The translations under genes were made by a program, and so were the position numbers. 64,000 bases of DNA from Stenotrophomonas maltophilia (lineage in GTDB: Bacteria > Pseudomonadota > Gammaproteobacteria > Xanthomonadales > Xanthomonadaceae): assembly GCF_002138415.1 (NCBI RefSeq), contig NZ_CP015612.1, positions 2,458,001 to 2,522,000 on the forward strand, read 5' to 3'. Below are positions 26,049 to 34,357 of the stretch, piece after piece (position 1 is the first letter of the stretch; every line of letters starts with the position of its first letter). The notes beneath the pieces are model-generated. The model searched no databases and was not told the origin of the DNA. It was given only the letters and a program-made list of their open reading frames with translations.

Positions 26049-27414
26049 GCGCGTGCACAGCCTGCGCGGCCTGCTGCTGCGCCGCCTGTGGCTGCCGCTG
26101 CTGGTACTGCTGCTGTGCAGCGCAGTGGGTTCCTTCGCGTTGGCCCGCTTCTATGCCGGCCAGGTCTACGACCGCTGGCTGCTGGATTCGGCGATGTCGT
26201 TGTCCGAGCTGGTGACAGTGCAGGATGGTCGCGCTTCAATCGAGATCACCCCGGCGGTCTCGCGCATGTTCACCTGGGACACCGCGGACGAAGTGCATGG
26301 TGAGGTGGTCGACGCCGCGGGTGGGCGCCTGTATGGCGACCTGCCCGAGGCATTGCCACGTCCGGCGAGTGCCGCAGCGAATGAAGATGCGGTTTACTAC
26401 GATGCGCGACTGCGTGGGCAGCCGGTGCGTATGGTCGAAGTGGTGGTCAGTGCCGGGCCGGGCCACGATATCCGGCTGCGCGTGGCCGAGACGCTGCGCA
26501 AGCGCCATCGGCTGGAGCGCAAGCTGTTGCTGACCAGCGTTCCGTTCCAGGCTGCGATCCTGGCGCTGGCGGCGTGGCTGGCCTGGTCCGGTACAGGCGC
26601 TGCCGCACGCCATGCCAACCTGGTCGCGCGGAAGCTGGCCAGCCCCCGCCCGGATCCATTGGCGCCGCTGGACCCGGCGCAGGAAGCTCCCCGCGAACTC
26701 TGGCCGGCGGTGGAAGCCTACAACGCGCTGCTGCAACGGCTGGACGCCATGCAGGCCGCGCAACGGCGATTCGTCAGCAACGCCGCACACCAGTTGCGCA
26801 CGCCGCTGGCGGCGATGCAGGTGGAGCTGGAGAGTTCGCTGCGCCAGCATGATCCGCAGACGCAGCAGCTGGCGCTGTCCGGCACGCTGGCCGGGCTGGC
26901 GCGGCTGCAGCACCTGGTCAACCAGCTGCTGATGCTCAGCCGTTCCGAGGACCCGCAAGGCAGCGCGCTGCCGCTGCAGCCGGTGGATCTGGCCGTGCTG
27001 GCACGTGGCGTGGTGGAGCGCTACGCCGACCGTGCGTTGGCGGCGGGCGTGGACCTGGGTTACGACGGGCCCGACGACGGCGTGCAGGTACAGGGCGACC
27101 CGCAGCTGCTGCGCGAGGCGCTGGGCAACCTGCTGGACAACGCGCTGCGCTACGGTGCCTCATGCGGGGTGATCACCCTGGGCGTTCGGCACGTGGCCGA
27201 AGGTGTGCAGGTGTGGGTGGACGATGACGGCACCGGCATTGCCGAAGCCGAACGCGCACGCGTCACGGAACGTTTCTACCGGGCCAGCACAGAAGGCGAC
27301 GGCTGCGGGCTGGGGCTGGCGATCGTGGCCGAGATCGCGCAGCGGCATGATGCGGCGTTGGTGATCGATACCGCCCCGATTGGTGGCGCGCGGGTAGGGT
27401 TGTGGTTTCGCTGA
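26041..27414 (+). CDS. sensor histidine kinase with 2CSK-type N-terminal domain (TctE-like)
   Basis: 457 residues if read from the GTG at 26041, which overlaps the regulator's end. TM1 is LPLLVLLLCSAVGSFALARF. The extracytoplasmic domain (YDRWLLDSAMSLSELV...DEVHGEVVDAAGGRLYGDLP) is of the TctE sensor type. TM2 lies near SVPFQAAILALAAWLAW, then come HAMP, the H-box NAAHQLRTPLAAMQ and the ATPase motifs (NLLDNALRYG, GCGLGLAIVAEIAQRH). Partner of the preceding regulator; metal sensing is inferred only from the efflux operon alongside. Confidence 0.9.
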   Translation: MTERVHSLRGLLLRRLWLPLLVLLLCSAVGSFALARFYAGQVYDRWLLDSAMSLSELVTVQDGRASIEITPAVSRMFTWDTADEVHGEVVDAAGGRLYGDLPEALPRPASAAANEDAVYYDARLRGQPVRMVEVVVSAGPGHDIRLRVAETLRKRHRLERKLLLTSVPFQAAILALAAWLAWSGTGAAARHANLVARKLASPRPDPLAPLDPAQEAPRELWPAVEAYNALLQRLDAMQAAQRRFVSNAAHQLRTPLAAMQVELESSLRQHDPQTQQLALSGTLAGLARLQHLVNQLLMLSRSEDPQGSALPLQPVDLAVLARGVVERYADRALAAGVDLGYDGPDDGVQVQGDPQLLREALGNLLDNALRYGASCGVITLGVRHVAEGVQVWVDDDGTGIAEAERARVTERFYRASTEGDGCGLGLAIVAEIAQRHDAALVIDTAPIGGARVGLWFR

Positions 27415-27433
27415 CCTTTGTCGAATTGTCCTT

Positions 27434-27500
27434 GTAGAGCCGAGCCCATGCGCGGCTGCTCCTGGCACGATGCCTGAGCCGAGCATGGGCTCGGCTCTAC
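27434..27500. repeat. SMAG inverted dimer
   Basis: Arms GTAGAGCCGAGCCCATGCGC and complement GAGCATGGGCTCGGCTCTAC with one mismatch, downstream of the kinase gene. It is the same subfamily as the repeats at 19742 and 55920. Confidence 0.85.
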
Positions 27501-27518
27501 AGGTTCCAGGTCAGCCGT

Positions 27519-27636
27519 GTAGCGTGCCAACCAAGGTTGGCACCCACCAAAGGCCCCACGGCCAGCGGATTCCGGTAGATGCCAACCTTGGTTGGCGCCG
27601 TTGACCTCCCGCGTGCCAACCAAGGTTGGCACCTAC
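27519..27636. repeat. three-copy palindromic repeat (TGCCAACC core)
   Basis: TGCCAACCAAGGTTGGCAC occurs at about 27525 and 27613, and a variant in the other orientation (ATGCCAACCTTGGTTGGCGC) lies between them. The outer copies are bounded by GTAG (27519) and CTAC (27636). This is a different SMAG subfamily from the repeat immediately to the left; the two clusters stand back to back between convergent genes. Confidence 0.8.
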
Positions 27637-27679
27637 CAGGTGCGGGGCAATGGCGGCGGCAGGACGGCGCCGCCCCGCA

Positions 27680-30031
27680 TCACCGGCTCATCGAATACGG
27701 CGCCTGCGCGCCCCGCCCCGGCCAGTCCTTGTTCGGCTCGGCCTGCATGCTGAAGCGCAGTTCGCCGCCGGCCAGGATCTCGTCGTGGCGCAGGAAGGTG
27801 CGCTGTAGCGGCTTGCCGTTGAGGCTCACACTGCCCACATAGGTGTGCTTGTCATCCAGCCCATCGGCCACGATGGTGAAGGTCTTGCCGTTCGGCAGGC
27901 GCATCGCGGTCTTCGGCAGGAACGGACGACCCAGGATGTACTCGCCCGAACCCGGTGCCACCGGGTAGAAGCCCAGCGCGGTGAACACGTACCACGCCGA
28001 CATCTGACCGACGTCATCGTTGCCAGCCAGGCCATCAGGGCGGTCGGCGTACTGGGTGTCCATGATCTGCTTCAGGCGCGCCTGGGTGCGCCACGGCTGG
28101 CCCGCATGCGAATACAGGTAGGCGACGTGGTGGCTGGGCTCGTTGCCATGCGCATACCAGCCGATCAGGCCGGTGATGTCTTCCATGTGCTCGAAGATGG
28201 ACGGATCCACCTTGGCGTTGAACACCTCGTCCAGGCGCGCGAGCAGCTTGTCGCTGCCACCATGCGCTGCCGCCAGGCCGGCGACGTCCTGCGGCACGTA
28301 CCACGAGTACTGCCAGGCGTTGCCCTCGGTGTAGTCGGTGCCGTAGCCGCTGGCGCTGGGGTCGAACGGGGTGCGGAAACTGCCATCGCGCTTGCGCGCA
28401 CGCATGAAGCCGGTGTCCTTGTCGAAGGCATTGCGCCAGTTGCCGGCACGCTTGTCGAAGGTGGCCGCGATATCGACTTTGCCCATCGCCTGCGCCATGC
28501 GTGCGATGGTCCAGTCATCGAAGGCGTACTCCAAAGTCTTGCTGGCCGCTTCGCCTTCCTCGTCGATCGGCACATAGCCCAGCTCGCGGTACTGCGCGAT
28601 GCCATCATACGGGCCGTAGTTGGCGGTCTCGACCATTGCCTTCAGCGCCTTGTCGGCGTCGAAGCCACGAATGCCCTTCACGTAGGCGTCGGCGATCACC
28701 GGCACGGCGTGGTAGCCGATCATGCACCAGTCTTCCAGGCCGTGGAACGACCACACCGGCAGCATGCCGTAGGGGCTGTGCTCATGGTGCGCCAGCATCG
28801 AATTGACGAAGTCGCTGTTGCGCTTCTCCGGCTGCACCAGCGTCAGCAGCGGATGCAGCGCGCGGTAGGTGTCCCACAGGGAGAACGTGGAATAGTTCGT
28901 GAAGCCATCAGCCTTGTGCACGGCATTGTCCGGCCCGCGGTACTGGCCATCGGCATCCATGAACAGCGTCGGCCCCAGCATCGTGTGGTACAGCGCGGTA
29001 TAGGCACTGCGTCGCGCATGTTCCGGCGCATCGATATCCAGCACCGACAGCGCCTGCGTCCATTCCTGCCTTGCCTGCGCACGCACGCGGTCGAAATCGA
29101 AGTCGGCCACTTCCGCGTCGAGGTTGGCGATGGCACCGGCTTCGCTGACCGGCGAGATCGCTACCTTGACCACCAGTGGTGCGTCCAGCTTGCCGAACGC
29201 GAACGTACCGACCAGCTGACGGCCTTCGATCTGCGCACGCTGCGCGGGATCCTTCTCGCCCGGCGGCGGGAAGCCCTTGTAGACGATGTCCTGTTCGGTA
29301 TTGTGCAACTCATGCCCCGACAGCGGTCGCGAGAAACGCATCGCGAAGTACAGCTGGCGACCCGGCGCCCAGCCCCGGGTTTCGCGGAAGCCGGTGACCG
29401 TGCCGTCAGCACGCACCCGCACCCGCGACCACAGTACCTTGCCCGGGTAGTCGTACATGCTGGTGCGCATGTCCAGCAGCACCTTGGCTTCGGTGCCCTT
29501 GGGGAAGGCATAGCGATGCACGCCCACGCGCGCACTGGTGGTCAGCTCGGCGCGCACCCTGTAGTCATCCAGGGTGACTGCGTAGTAGCCCGGCTCGGCC
29601 TTCTCATCAGCGTGGCGGAAGCGCGATGCATAGCCGCTGCGCGGCTTCTCCGGATCACCGCGCTCCAGGCCGGGAGTGCCGGTGAACGGCATCAGCAGGA
29701 TGTCGCCCAGATCGGAATGGCCGGTGCCGGAAAAATGGGTGTGCGAGAAGCCGACGATGCTGCTGTCGTCGTAGCGGTAGCCGGCCGCCCAGCCGTAGGC
29801 TTTCTCGCGCGGTTGGATACGCGTGTCCGGGCTGAGCTGGACCATGCCGAACGGCACCGTTGCACCTGGGTAGGTGTGGCCTTCCCCACCCGTGCCGATG
29901 AACGGGTCGACCGAGGCATAGGCCTTGTCGGCGGCCGTTCTGGCAGGCGCAGCCGAAGCGAGGCCGGAAGCGAGCATCGCCGTGGCGGCGACAACGATCA
30001 GGAGACGACGGTCCAGCGTGGGCATCGGCAT
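27680..30031 (-). CDS. GH92 family glycoside hydrolase (exo-alpha-mannosidase type)
   Basis: 783 residues with a cleavable signal peptide (LLIVVAATAMLASGLASA). The N-terminal beta-sandwich starts SVDPFIGTGGEGHTYPGATVPFGMVQLSPDT, and the catalytic (alpha/alpha)6 domain includes FTNYSTFSLWDTYRALHPLL, YHAVPVIADAYVKGI and GNDDVGQMSAWYVFTALGFYPVAPG. GH92 enzymes are calcium-dependent exo-acting mannosidases that trim N-glycans or fungal mannans. Length is normal. No transporter or other glycosidase gene is adjacent, so it probably acts alone in the periplasm or outside the cell. Confidence 0.92.
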   Translation of the reverse strand: MPMPTLDRRLLIVVAATAMLASGLASAAPARTAADKAYASVDPFIGTGGEGHTYPGATVPFGMVQLSPDTRIQPREKAYGWAAGYRYDDSSIVGFSHTHFSGTGHSDLGDILLMPFTGTPGLERGDPEKPRSGYASRFRHADEKAEPGYYAVTLDDYRVRAELTTSARVGVHRYAFPKGTEAKVLLDMRTSMYDYPGKVLWSRVRVRADGTVTGFRETRGWAPGRQLYFAMRFSRPLSGHELHNTEQDIVYKGFPPPGEKDPAQRAQIEGRQLVGTFAFGKLDAPLVVKVAISPVSEAGAIANLDAEVADFDFDRVRAQARQEWTQALSVLDIDAPEHARRSAYTALYHTMLGPTLFMDADGQYRGPDNAVHKADGFTNYSTFSLWDTYRALHPLLTLVQPEKRNSDFVNSMLAHHEHSPYGMLPVWSFHGLEDWCMIGYHAVPVIADAYVKGIRGFDADKALKAMVETANYGPYDGIAQYRELGYVPIDEEGEAASKTLEYAFDDWTIARMAQAMGKVDIAATFDKRAGNWRNAFDKDTGFMRARKRDGSFRTPFDPSASGYGTDYTEGNAWQYSWYVPQDVAGLAAAHGGSDKLLARLDEVFNAKVDPSIFEHMEDITGLIGWYAHGNEPSHHVAYLYSHAGQPWRTQARLKQIMDTQYADRPDGLAGNDDVGQMSAWYVFTALGFYPVAPGSGEYILGRPFLPKTAMRLPNGKTFTIVADGLDDKHTYVGSVSLNGKPLQRTFLRHDEILAGGELRFSMQAEPNKDWPGRGAQAPYSMSR

Positions 30032-30127
30032 TTGGATCGATTCAGGTGGTGGTCAGATGCTAGCACCGCGCCTGTCACGCTGCATGTTGCAGTGCGACTG
30101 CCCGGCTTCCCACGCCCGGTTCAATCT

Positions 30128-30451
30128 TCAATCGGGAAGCGCGCTCTGCAACGACATCAGGTCCGCACGATCCAACGGCCTTACTACCCGGGCAACCTCT
30201 TCTCCATCGTGCAGCAGCACCACTGTCGGCCACAGCTTCACCTTGAACGCTCGCCCCAATGGCCTTCCCTTGCCATCCTCGACCTTCCAGTGCGGCAGAT
30301 CGTTCGCTTCGACAAAGGCCTGCAATGCGGGCTGCGCGGCCTGGCAATGGCCACACCAGGGTGCACCGAACTCGAGGAGGTGCCAGCCGACCTGCGTCTC
30401 CACATCCGAGCGGTCGGGCTCCGCCGACAGGTGATCACGCATGAACGGCAT
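30128..30451 (-). CDS. thioredoxin family protein
   Basis: 107 residues without a signal peptide. The active site is FGAPWCGHCQAAQPAL (Cys33, Cys36) and the cis-proline segment is KVKLWPTVVLLHDGEEV. The start may be the ATG at 30451 or at 30442. It begins 5 bp after the host-attachment protein gene, so the two are co-transcribed. A cytoplasmic thiol-disulfide role is likely; the partner is unknown. Confidence 0.88.
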   Translation of the reverse strand: MPFMRDHLSAEPDRSDVETQVGWHLLEFGAPWCGHCQAAQPALQAFVEANDLPHWKVEDGKGRPLGRAFKVKLWPTVVLLHDGEEVARVVRPLDRADLMSLQSALPD

Positions 30452-30456
30452 GAGCG

Positions 30457-30873
30457 CTACGCCGCCAGTACCTTCTGGATGTCTTCCAGCGGCGCGTTGG
30501 TCAGGTCCTTGGCGATGTCGCCCAACAGGCGGGCCTGGGTCTCCTTGTGCAGCAGCGGACGGATGCGGCCCAGCGTGGTCGGATCCGCGATCAACACCAG
30601 ATGTGCATAGCGGTTCTTCAACGCATCCTCATTGAGCTGTTCCGCCACCTGCTTGGCGAAGGTGGCCTCATTGAGCTGCGAGACCGACATGTCCTTCGGC
30701 ACTGCACCCGCAGGCCCCTGCCCGGACACACCCTGCTCGCTGATGTCCTGCAGGCGCAGTTCACCTTCCTGCTTCAGGGTCAACTGGTGGTTGCTGCCCA
30801 CGTTGGTGAACACCCGTGCCGAACCACCGTCGGCTACCACGATCAGGGTTCCTTCGGGAATCGTCCGCGCCAT
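30457..30873 (-). CDS. host attachment family protein (PF10116-like)
   Basis: 138 residues from the ATG at 30873 (MARTIPEGTLIVVADGGSARVF). The segments GSARVFTNVG, LKNRYAHLVLIADPTTLGRIRPLLHKET and the terminal TNAPLEDIQKVL match the family named for plant attachment. The fold is related to eRF1/archaeal Rel-like domains and a nuclease or ribosome-linked role has been proposed. It has no secretion signal, so the family name is probably misleading. Upstream partner of the thioredoxin gene. Confidence 0.8.
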   Translation of the reverse strand: MARTIPEGTLIVVADGGSARVFTNVGSNHQLTLKQEGELRLQDISEQGVSGQGPAGAVPKDMSVSQLNEATFAKQVAEQLNEDALKNRYAHLVLIADPTTLGRIRPLLHKETQARLLGDIAKDLTNAPLEDIQKVLAA

Positions 30874-31035
30874 TGCATCCTCCATCAATCCAAAAAGTGG
30901 GTGTGCCCTCCACCTTATGCACGCCAATGTCACCAGAGCGCGCACAGGATGTGATCCCGTCATCGCAATCTGCAATCAGCGCTAAATTTCCCCGGATGCC
31001 TGCCGCTATGGCCTCCATCATCGCGAGGAACCTCT

Positions 31036-31263
31036 GTGTACGCTGGCTCACTGTTCCCCGTCTGCTTTGCCACCAGTCTGGCGATCGCCGGCTGCGCAGG
31101 TTGCATCCATCAGTTCCTGTTGGGCCAACCGCTGTTCGCATTGGCCATCATGTTCTCCGTGCTGACTATGATCGGCGCCGCACTGGTCACACGCCGGCTG
31201 GCGCTTCCCGGCGCATTGGCCATGGCCTGCACCGTGTTCGGCTTGATGGCGAAATCGGCCTGA
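31036..31263 (+). CDS. small hypothetical membrane protein
   Basis: 75 residues from a GTG at 31036 preceded by GAGGAACC. Two hydrophobic hairpin segments (FPVCFATSLAIAGCAGCIHQFLL and LFALAIMFSVLTMIGAALVT) with little else. No family recognised; its length and start support a real but uncharacterised gene. Confidence 0.45.
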   Translation: MYAGSLFPVCFATSLAIAGCAGCIHQFLLGQPLFALAIMFSVLTMIGAALVTRRLALPGALAMACTVFGLMAKSA

Positions 31264-31737
31264 GCCATCTGAACAGGCAGTGTGGAACACAGCGTGCAGA
31301 TCAGACTGCTTCGCTGCACGCTCACGCCGATGCCGTTATCATGAACGGATGATCGACAAGACCCACTACGTGACGGGCGCACCTGTTACGTGGGAAGCAC
31401 TGCCGACCGGCGCTTCGCTTGCCACGAATGCTCCCGCCCTGCATTTCCATCGCCTTGCGCTGGATCCCGGCGGATGACGCCCGCAGGCCCTCTGCCTGCA
31501 CTCCCTACGCTGATGTGATACCCGGCCGCTGACTGCGCGGCCGCCGTGATCCCGTTGTCGCGCCTCCGCCTCTGCGGCGGTGTTTTGCCGTGCGCGTGGC
31601 GTTGCGCCTGCACGCATTCCCCGGCCCCCACGCCACCCATCGATGCCCTGCGCCACTTGCGCCCGCATCGCCGTTTCCGATTTCCGGGACACACCACACC
31701 GCCCATTCCCCAGTTCCATACCTACAAGGGAGCCCCC
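31264..31737. other. 474-bp non-coding stretch / long leader before proP
   Basis: No convincing gene. A 42-codon frame (31349-31477) has no ribosome-binding site and no recognisable content. Two hairpin-forming segments are visible: CGGCCGCTGACTGCGCGGCCG (about 31523-31543) and CCGCCtctgcGGCGGTGTTTT (31566-31585), the latter looking like an intrinsic terminator or attenuator for rightward transcripts. The transporter gene may thus have a structured leader. Confidence 0.4.
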
Positions 31738-33225
31738 ATGCAGGACACGCCCGAGGCACATGCCCATTTCGGCTGGTTCAAACGCCGCCGCCACCTGAAG
31801 GTCGATGAGATCACCGTCGTCGACAAGCCCATGCTCAAGCGCGCCGTGGGCGCCGCCGCACTCGGCAACGCCATGGAGTGGTTCGACTTCGGTGTCTACG
31901 GCTATCTCGCCGTCACCATCGGCCAGGTGTTCTTCCCCTCCAGCAACCCCACGGCCCAGGTAATCGCCGCCTTCGCCACCTTCACCGTGGCATTCCTGGT
32001 GCGGCCGCTGGGCGGCCTGGTGTTCGGCCCGCTCGGCGACCGCTATGGGCGCCAGAAAGTGCTGGCATTCACCATGATCCTGATGGCGCTGGGTACCTTT
32101 GCGATCGGCCTGATTCCCTCCTATGAGCGCATCGGCATCTGGGCCCCGGTGCTGTTGCTGCTGGCGCGCGTGGTGCAGGGCTTTTCCACCGGTGGCGAAT
32201 ATGGCGGCGCGGCCACCTTCATCGCCGAGTATTCCACCGACCGCAACCGCGGGTTGATGGGCAGCTGGCTGGAGTTCGGCACGCTGGGCGGCTACATCGC
32301 CGGCGCCGGTACGGTCACCGCACTGCACATGCTGTTGAGCAACGCACAGATGCTGGACTGGGGCTGGCGCATTCCGTTCCTGGTGGCCGGCCCACTCGGC
32401 CTGCTCGGCCTGTACATGCGCATAAAGCTGGAAGAGACCCCGGCGTTCCGCGCCTTTGCCGAGGAAGCCGAGAAACGCGAGCATGATCGCCCCGGGCTGG
32501 GTGCACTGTTCCAGGTACACGGCCGCCAACTGCTGGTGTGCATGGGCCTGGTACTGGTGTTCAACGTCACCGATTACATGCTGCTGACCTACATGCCCAG
32601 CTACCTCAGCGTCACCATGGGCTACGCCGAGAGCAAGGGCCTGCTGCTGATCATCATCGTGATGCTGGTGATGATGCCGCTGAACATCGTCGGTGGGTTG
32701 TTCAGTGACAGGTTGGGCCGCCGCCCGATGATCATCGGTGCCTGCATCGCGCTGCTGGTGCTGGCCATTCCGTGCCTGCTGCTGGTCGGCAGCGGCAACG
32801 ACTGGATGATCTTCCTGGGCCTGATGCTGCTGGGCCTGGCACTGGTGTGCTTCACCAGCTCGATGCCGTCCACGCTGCCAGCGCTGTTCTATACCCCGGT
32901 GCGCTACAGCGCGCTGTCGATCGCCTTCAACGTCTCGGTGTCGCTGTTCGGTGGCACCACGCCACTGGTGACGGCATGGCTGGTGGAACGTACCGGCGAC
33001 CCGCTGGTGCCGGCCTACTATCTGATGGGCGCAGCAGTGATCGGCCTGGTAACCATGCTGTTCGTGAAGGAGACCGCCGGCCTGCCGCTGCGCGGCTCAC
33101 CGCCGGCCGTCGGCTGCAAGAAGGAAGCCGCTGCGCTGTTGATGAGCGATGCACCGGTGACGGTGGACCCGACCCTGCCACCGCTGCCGGAGGCTGCGGA
33201 ACCTGAGCAGGTGAAACCGGCCTGA
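31738..33225 (+). CDS. proP: MFS transporter, ProP-type proline/glycine betaine:H+ symporter
   Basis: 495 residues from the ATG at 31738, preceded by ACAAGGGAG. Twelve TM spans; the first carries GAAALGNAMEWFDFGVYGYLA, the hallmark of ProP and the metabolite:H+ symporters. RPLGGLVFGPLGDRYGRQKVL is motif A. The Cys/Pro-rich tail lacks the antiparallel coiled coil that tunes osmosensing in E. coli ProP, so its osmotic activation range may differ. Substrate assignment to compatible solutes is by family. Confidence 0.85.
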   Translation: MQDTPEAHAHFGWFKRRRHLKVDEITVVDKPMLKRAVGAAALGNAMEWFDFGVYGYLAVTIGQVFFPSSNPTAQVIAAFATFTVAFLVRPLGGLVFGPLGDRYGRQKVLAFTMILMALGTFAIGLIPSYERIGIWAPVLLLLARVVQGFSTGGEYGGAATFIAEYSTDRNRGLMGSWLEFGTLGGYIAGAGTVTALHMLLSNAQMLDWGWRIPFLVAGPLGLLGLYMRIKLEETPAFRAFAEEAEKREHDRPGLGALFQVHGRQLLVCMGLVLVFNVTDYMLLTYMPSYLSVTMGYAESKGLLLIIIVMLVMMPLNIVGGLFSDRLGRRPMIIGACIALLVLAIPCLLLVGSGNDWMIFLGLMLLGLALVCFTSSMPSTLPALFYTPVRYSALSIAFNVSVSLFGGTTPLVTAWLVERTGDPLVPAYYLMGAAVIGLVTMLFVKETAGLPLRGSPPAVGCKKEAAALLMSDAPVTVDPTLPPLPEAAEPEQVKPA

Positions 33226-33250
33226 GGCCCGCCGTGGATCCGCCGAACGG

Positions 33251-33320
33251 GTAGCGCCGGGCCATGCCCGGCGGCTTTTCGCGCGATGTGCGCCTTCCGC
33301 CGGGCATGGCCCGGCGCTAC
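33251..33320. repeat. SMAG inverted dimer, provides zeta-like gene stop
   Basis: Arms GTAGCGCCGGGCCATGCCCG and exact complement. The right-hand CTAC (33317-33320) contains, on the minus strand, the TAG stop codon of the convergent zeta-like gene. Confidence 0.88.
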
Positions 33321-33943
33321 CCGGATGTGTTCAACTCCATCGCACGCATCACGATCGGCTTGGCCCAGTCCGGCGTATGCAGCAGCTCGGCCACCGAAAC
33401 CGGGTACTGCAGCTGGCCCTGTGCCATCGCCAGTACCGGCAGCGGCTCAACGCAGCCGTCGGCGTCGGCAGGAGCGCTGTTGTCGTAGACATGCAACTCG
33501 GCCAGGTGTGGCAGCAGTTCCAGCAGGTTCTCGCGCGCCGAATCAAAGCGGGCGTGGATCTTTTCCACCGGAATGTCATGGCCGCCGGCGGCCACCCGCG
33601 CCGCAACGCGGGCGATATGCAGCTCGACCGTGGCCAGGCCACAGAACCAGATCGCGACGTGATGGTGCTCGCAGGCCTCGCGCAGCAGGCGTGGAATGGT
33701 GTTGCCACCCAACGTGGTCTCGAAGGCGAAGTCCGTGCCATCGGCCATGGCTTGGCGCAGGCGTTGGGTGCCTTCCTGCCAGGCCTCGGCATTGGCTTCG
33801 GACAGCGGCCAGCCGGCCTCCACCAGGCGGCGGGTGAACGAATCGGGATTGAACCAGCCCAGCCCTTCGGCTTCCAGCCAGGTACCCAGCAGCGAACTTT
33901 TGCCGGCGCCATTGACGCCCGCCAGCACCAGGATCCGCCCCAT
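33317..33943 (-). CDS. zeta toxin-like P-loop kinase
   Basis: 208 residues. The P-loop is VLAGVNGAGKSSLLGTW, followed by FNPDSFTRRL and FAFETTLGGNTIPRLL, as in the COG4185/zeta group. Zeta toxins phosphorylate UDP-N-acetylglucosamine and block peptidoglycan synthesis. This gene starts 3 bp after the stop of a Phd/YefM-type antitoxin gene, so the pair is a probable toxin-antitoxin operon of unusual composition. The stop is supplied by a SMAG repeat, so the C-terminus may have been trimmed or extended by repeat insertion. Toxicity is not shown by sequence. Confidence 0.82.
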   Translation of the reverse strand: MGRILVLAGVNGAGKSSLLGTWLEAEGLGWFNPDSFTRRLVEAGWPLSEANAEAWQEGTQRLRQAMADGTDFAFETTLGGNTIPRLLREACEHHHVAIWFCGLATVELHIARVAARVAAGGHDIPVEKIHARFDSARENLLELLPHLAELHVYDNSAPADADGCVEPLPVLAMAQGQLQYPVSVAELLHTPDWAKPIVMRAMELNTSG

Positions 33944-33946
33944 CGG

Positions 33947-34288
33947 TCAGAGCGGACGGCCGAGGGTGACCTTGCGACCGCGGCGGATCGGCTGGCCCAG
34001 CACCTTGCCCAGCCCCTCCCCGCGCTGCAGGCTGGCCAGGGTCTGGTCAAACTCACCGCGCAGGCGCAGCAGTTCTTCGCTGCGCTCACCGGCATCGCTG
34101 CCGGCGGCCTTGGCCAGCAGTTCCTGGTAGGTGCGGATGTCCACGATCACCGCTTCGGGGTGGTTGTGGTTGGTGATGACCAGCGCCTGCTTCTCACGCA
34201 CGATGCGCATCAGGCTCGGCCAGCCACGGGTCTTCACCGACGACGCGGGGGCCTTTTCGAGGCCAGGCAGATCCAGCGGCAGGGTCAT
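33947..34288 (-). CDS. Phd/YefM family antitoxin
   Basis: 113 residues from the ATG at 34288 (MTLPLDLPGLEKAPASSVKTRGW). The Phd/YefM DNA-binding fold is seen in LMRIVREKQALVITNHNHPEAVIVDIRTYQELL. The C-terminal third is the probable toxin-neutralising tail (GEFDQTLASLQRGEGLGKVL). It is encoded first, before the toxin-like gene, as usual for autoregulated antitoxins. The usual partners of Phd proteins are Doc, YoeB or VapC-like toxins. Confidence 0.82.
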   Translation of the reverse strand: MTLPLDLPGLEKAPASSVKTRGWPSLMRIVREKQALVITNHNHPEAVIVDIRTYQELLAKAAGSDAGERSEELLRLRGEFDQTLASLQRGEGLGKVLGQPIRRGRKVTLGRPL

Positions 34289-34357
34289 GGCACGGCTCCA
34301 GACGGGGACAGTTGTGGCCATTATGCCCAATTTGGCCCAATTGGGGATAAATGAACC

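Noticed and set aside
27519..27636. Possible CRISPR-like array from three TGCCAACC repeats
   Set aside because: The units are palindromic, alternate in orientation and have unequal spacers; they belong to the GTAG-type intergenic repeats.
27845..30610. 921-codon + strand frame opposite the GH92 gene
   Set aside because: Antisense shadow of a well-recognised glycoside hydrolase.
30457..30873. 'Host attachment protein' as a phage or adhesin gene
   Set aside because: There is no signal peptide and no phage genes nearby; the name comes from an early annotation and does not fit a cytoplasmic protein.
31349..31477. 42-codon frame MIDKTHYVTGAPV... in the proP leader
   Set aside because: No ribosome-binding site, no recognisable content, and GC-driven open frames of this size are common here.
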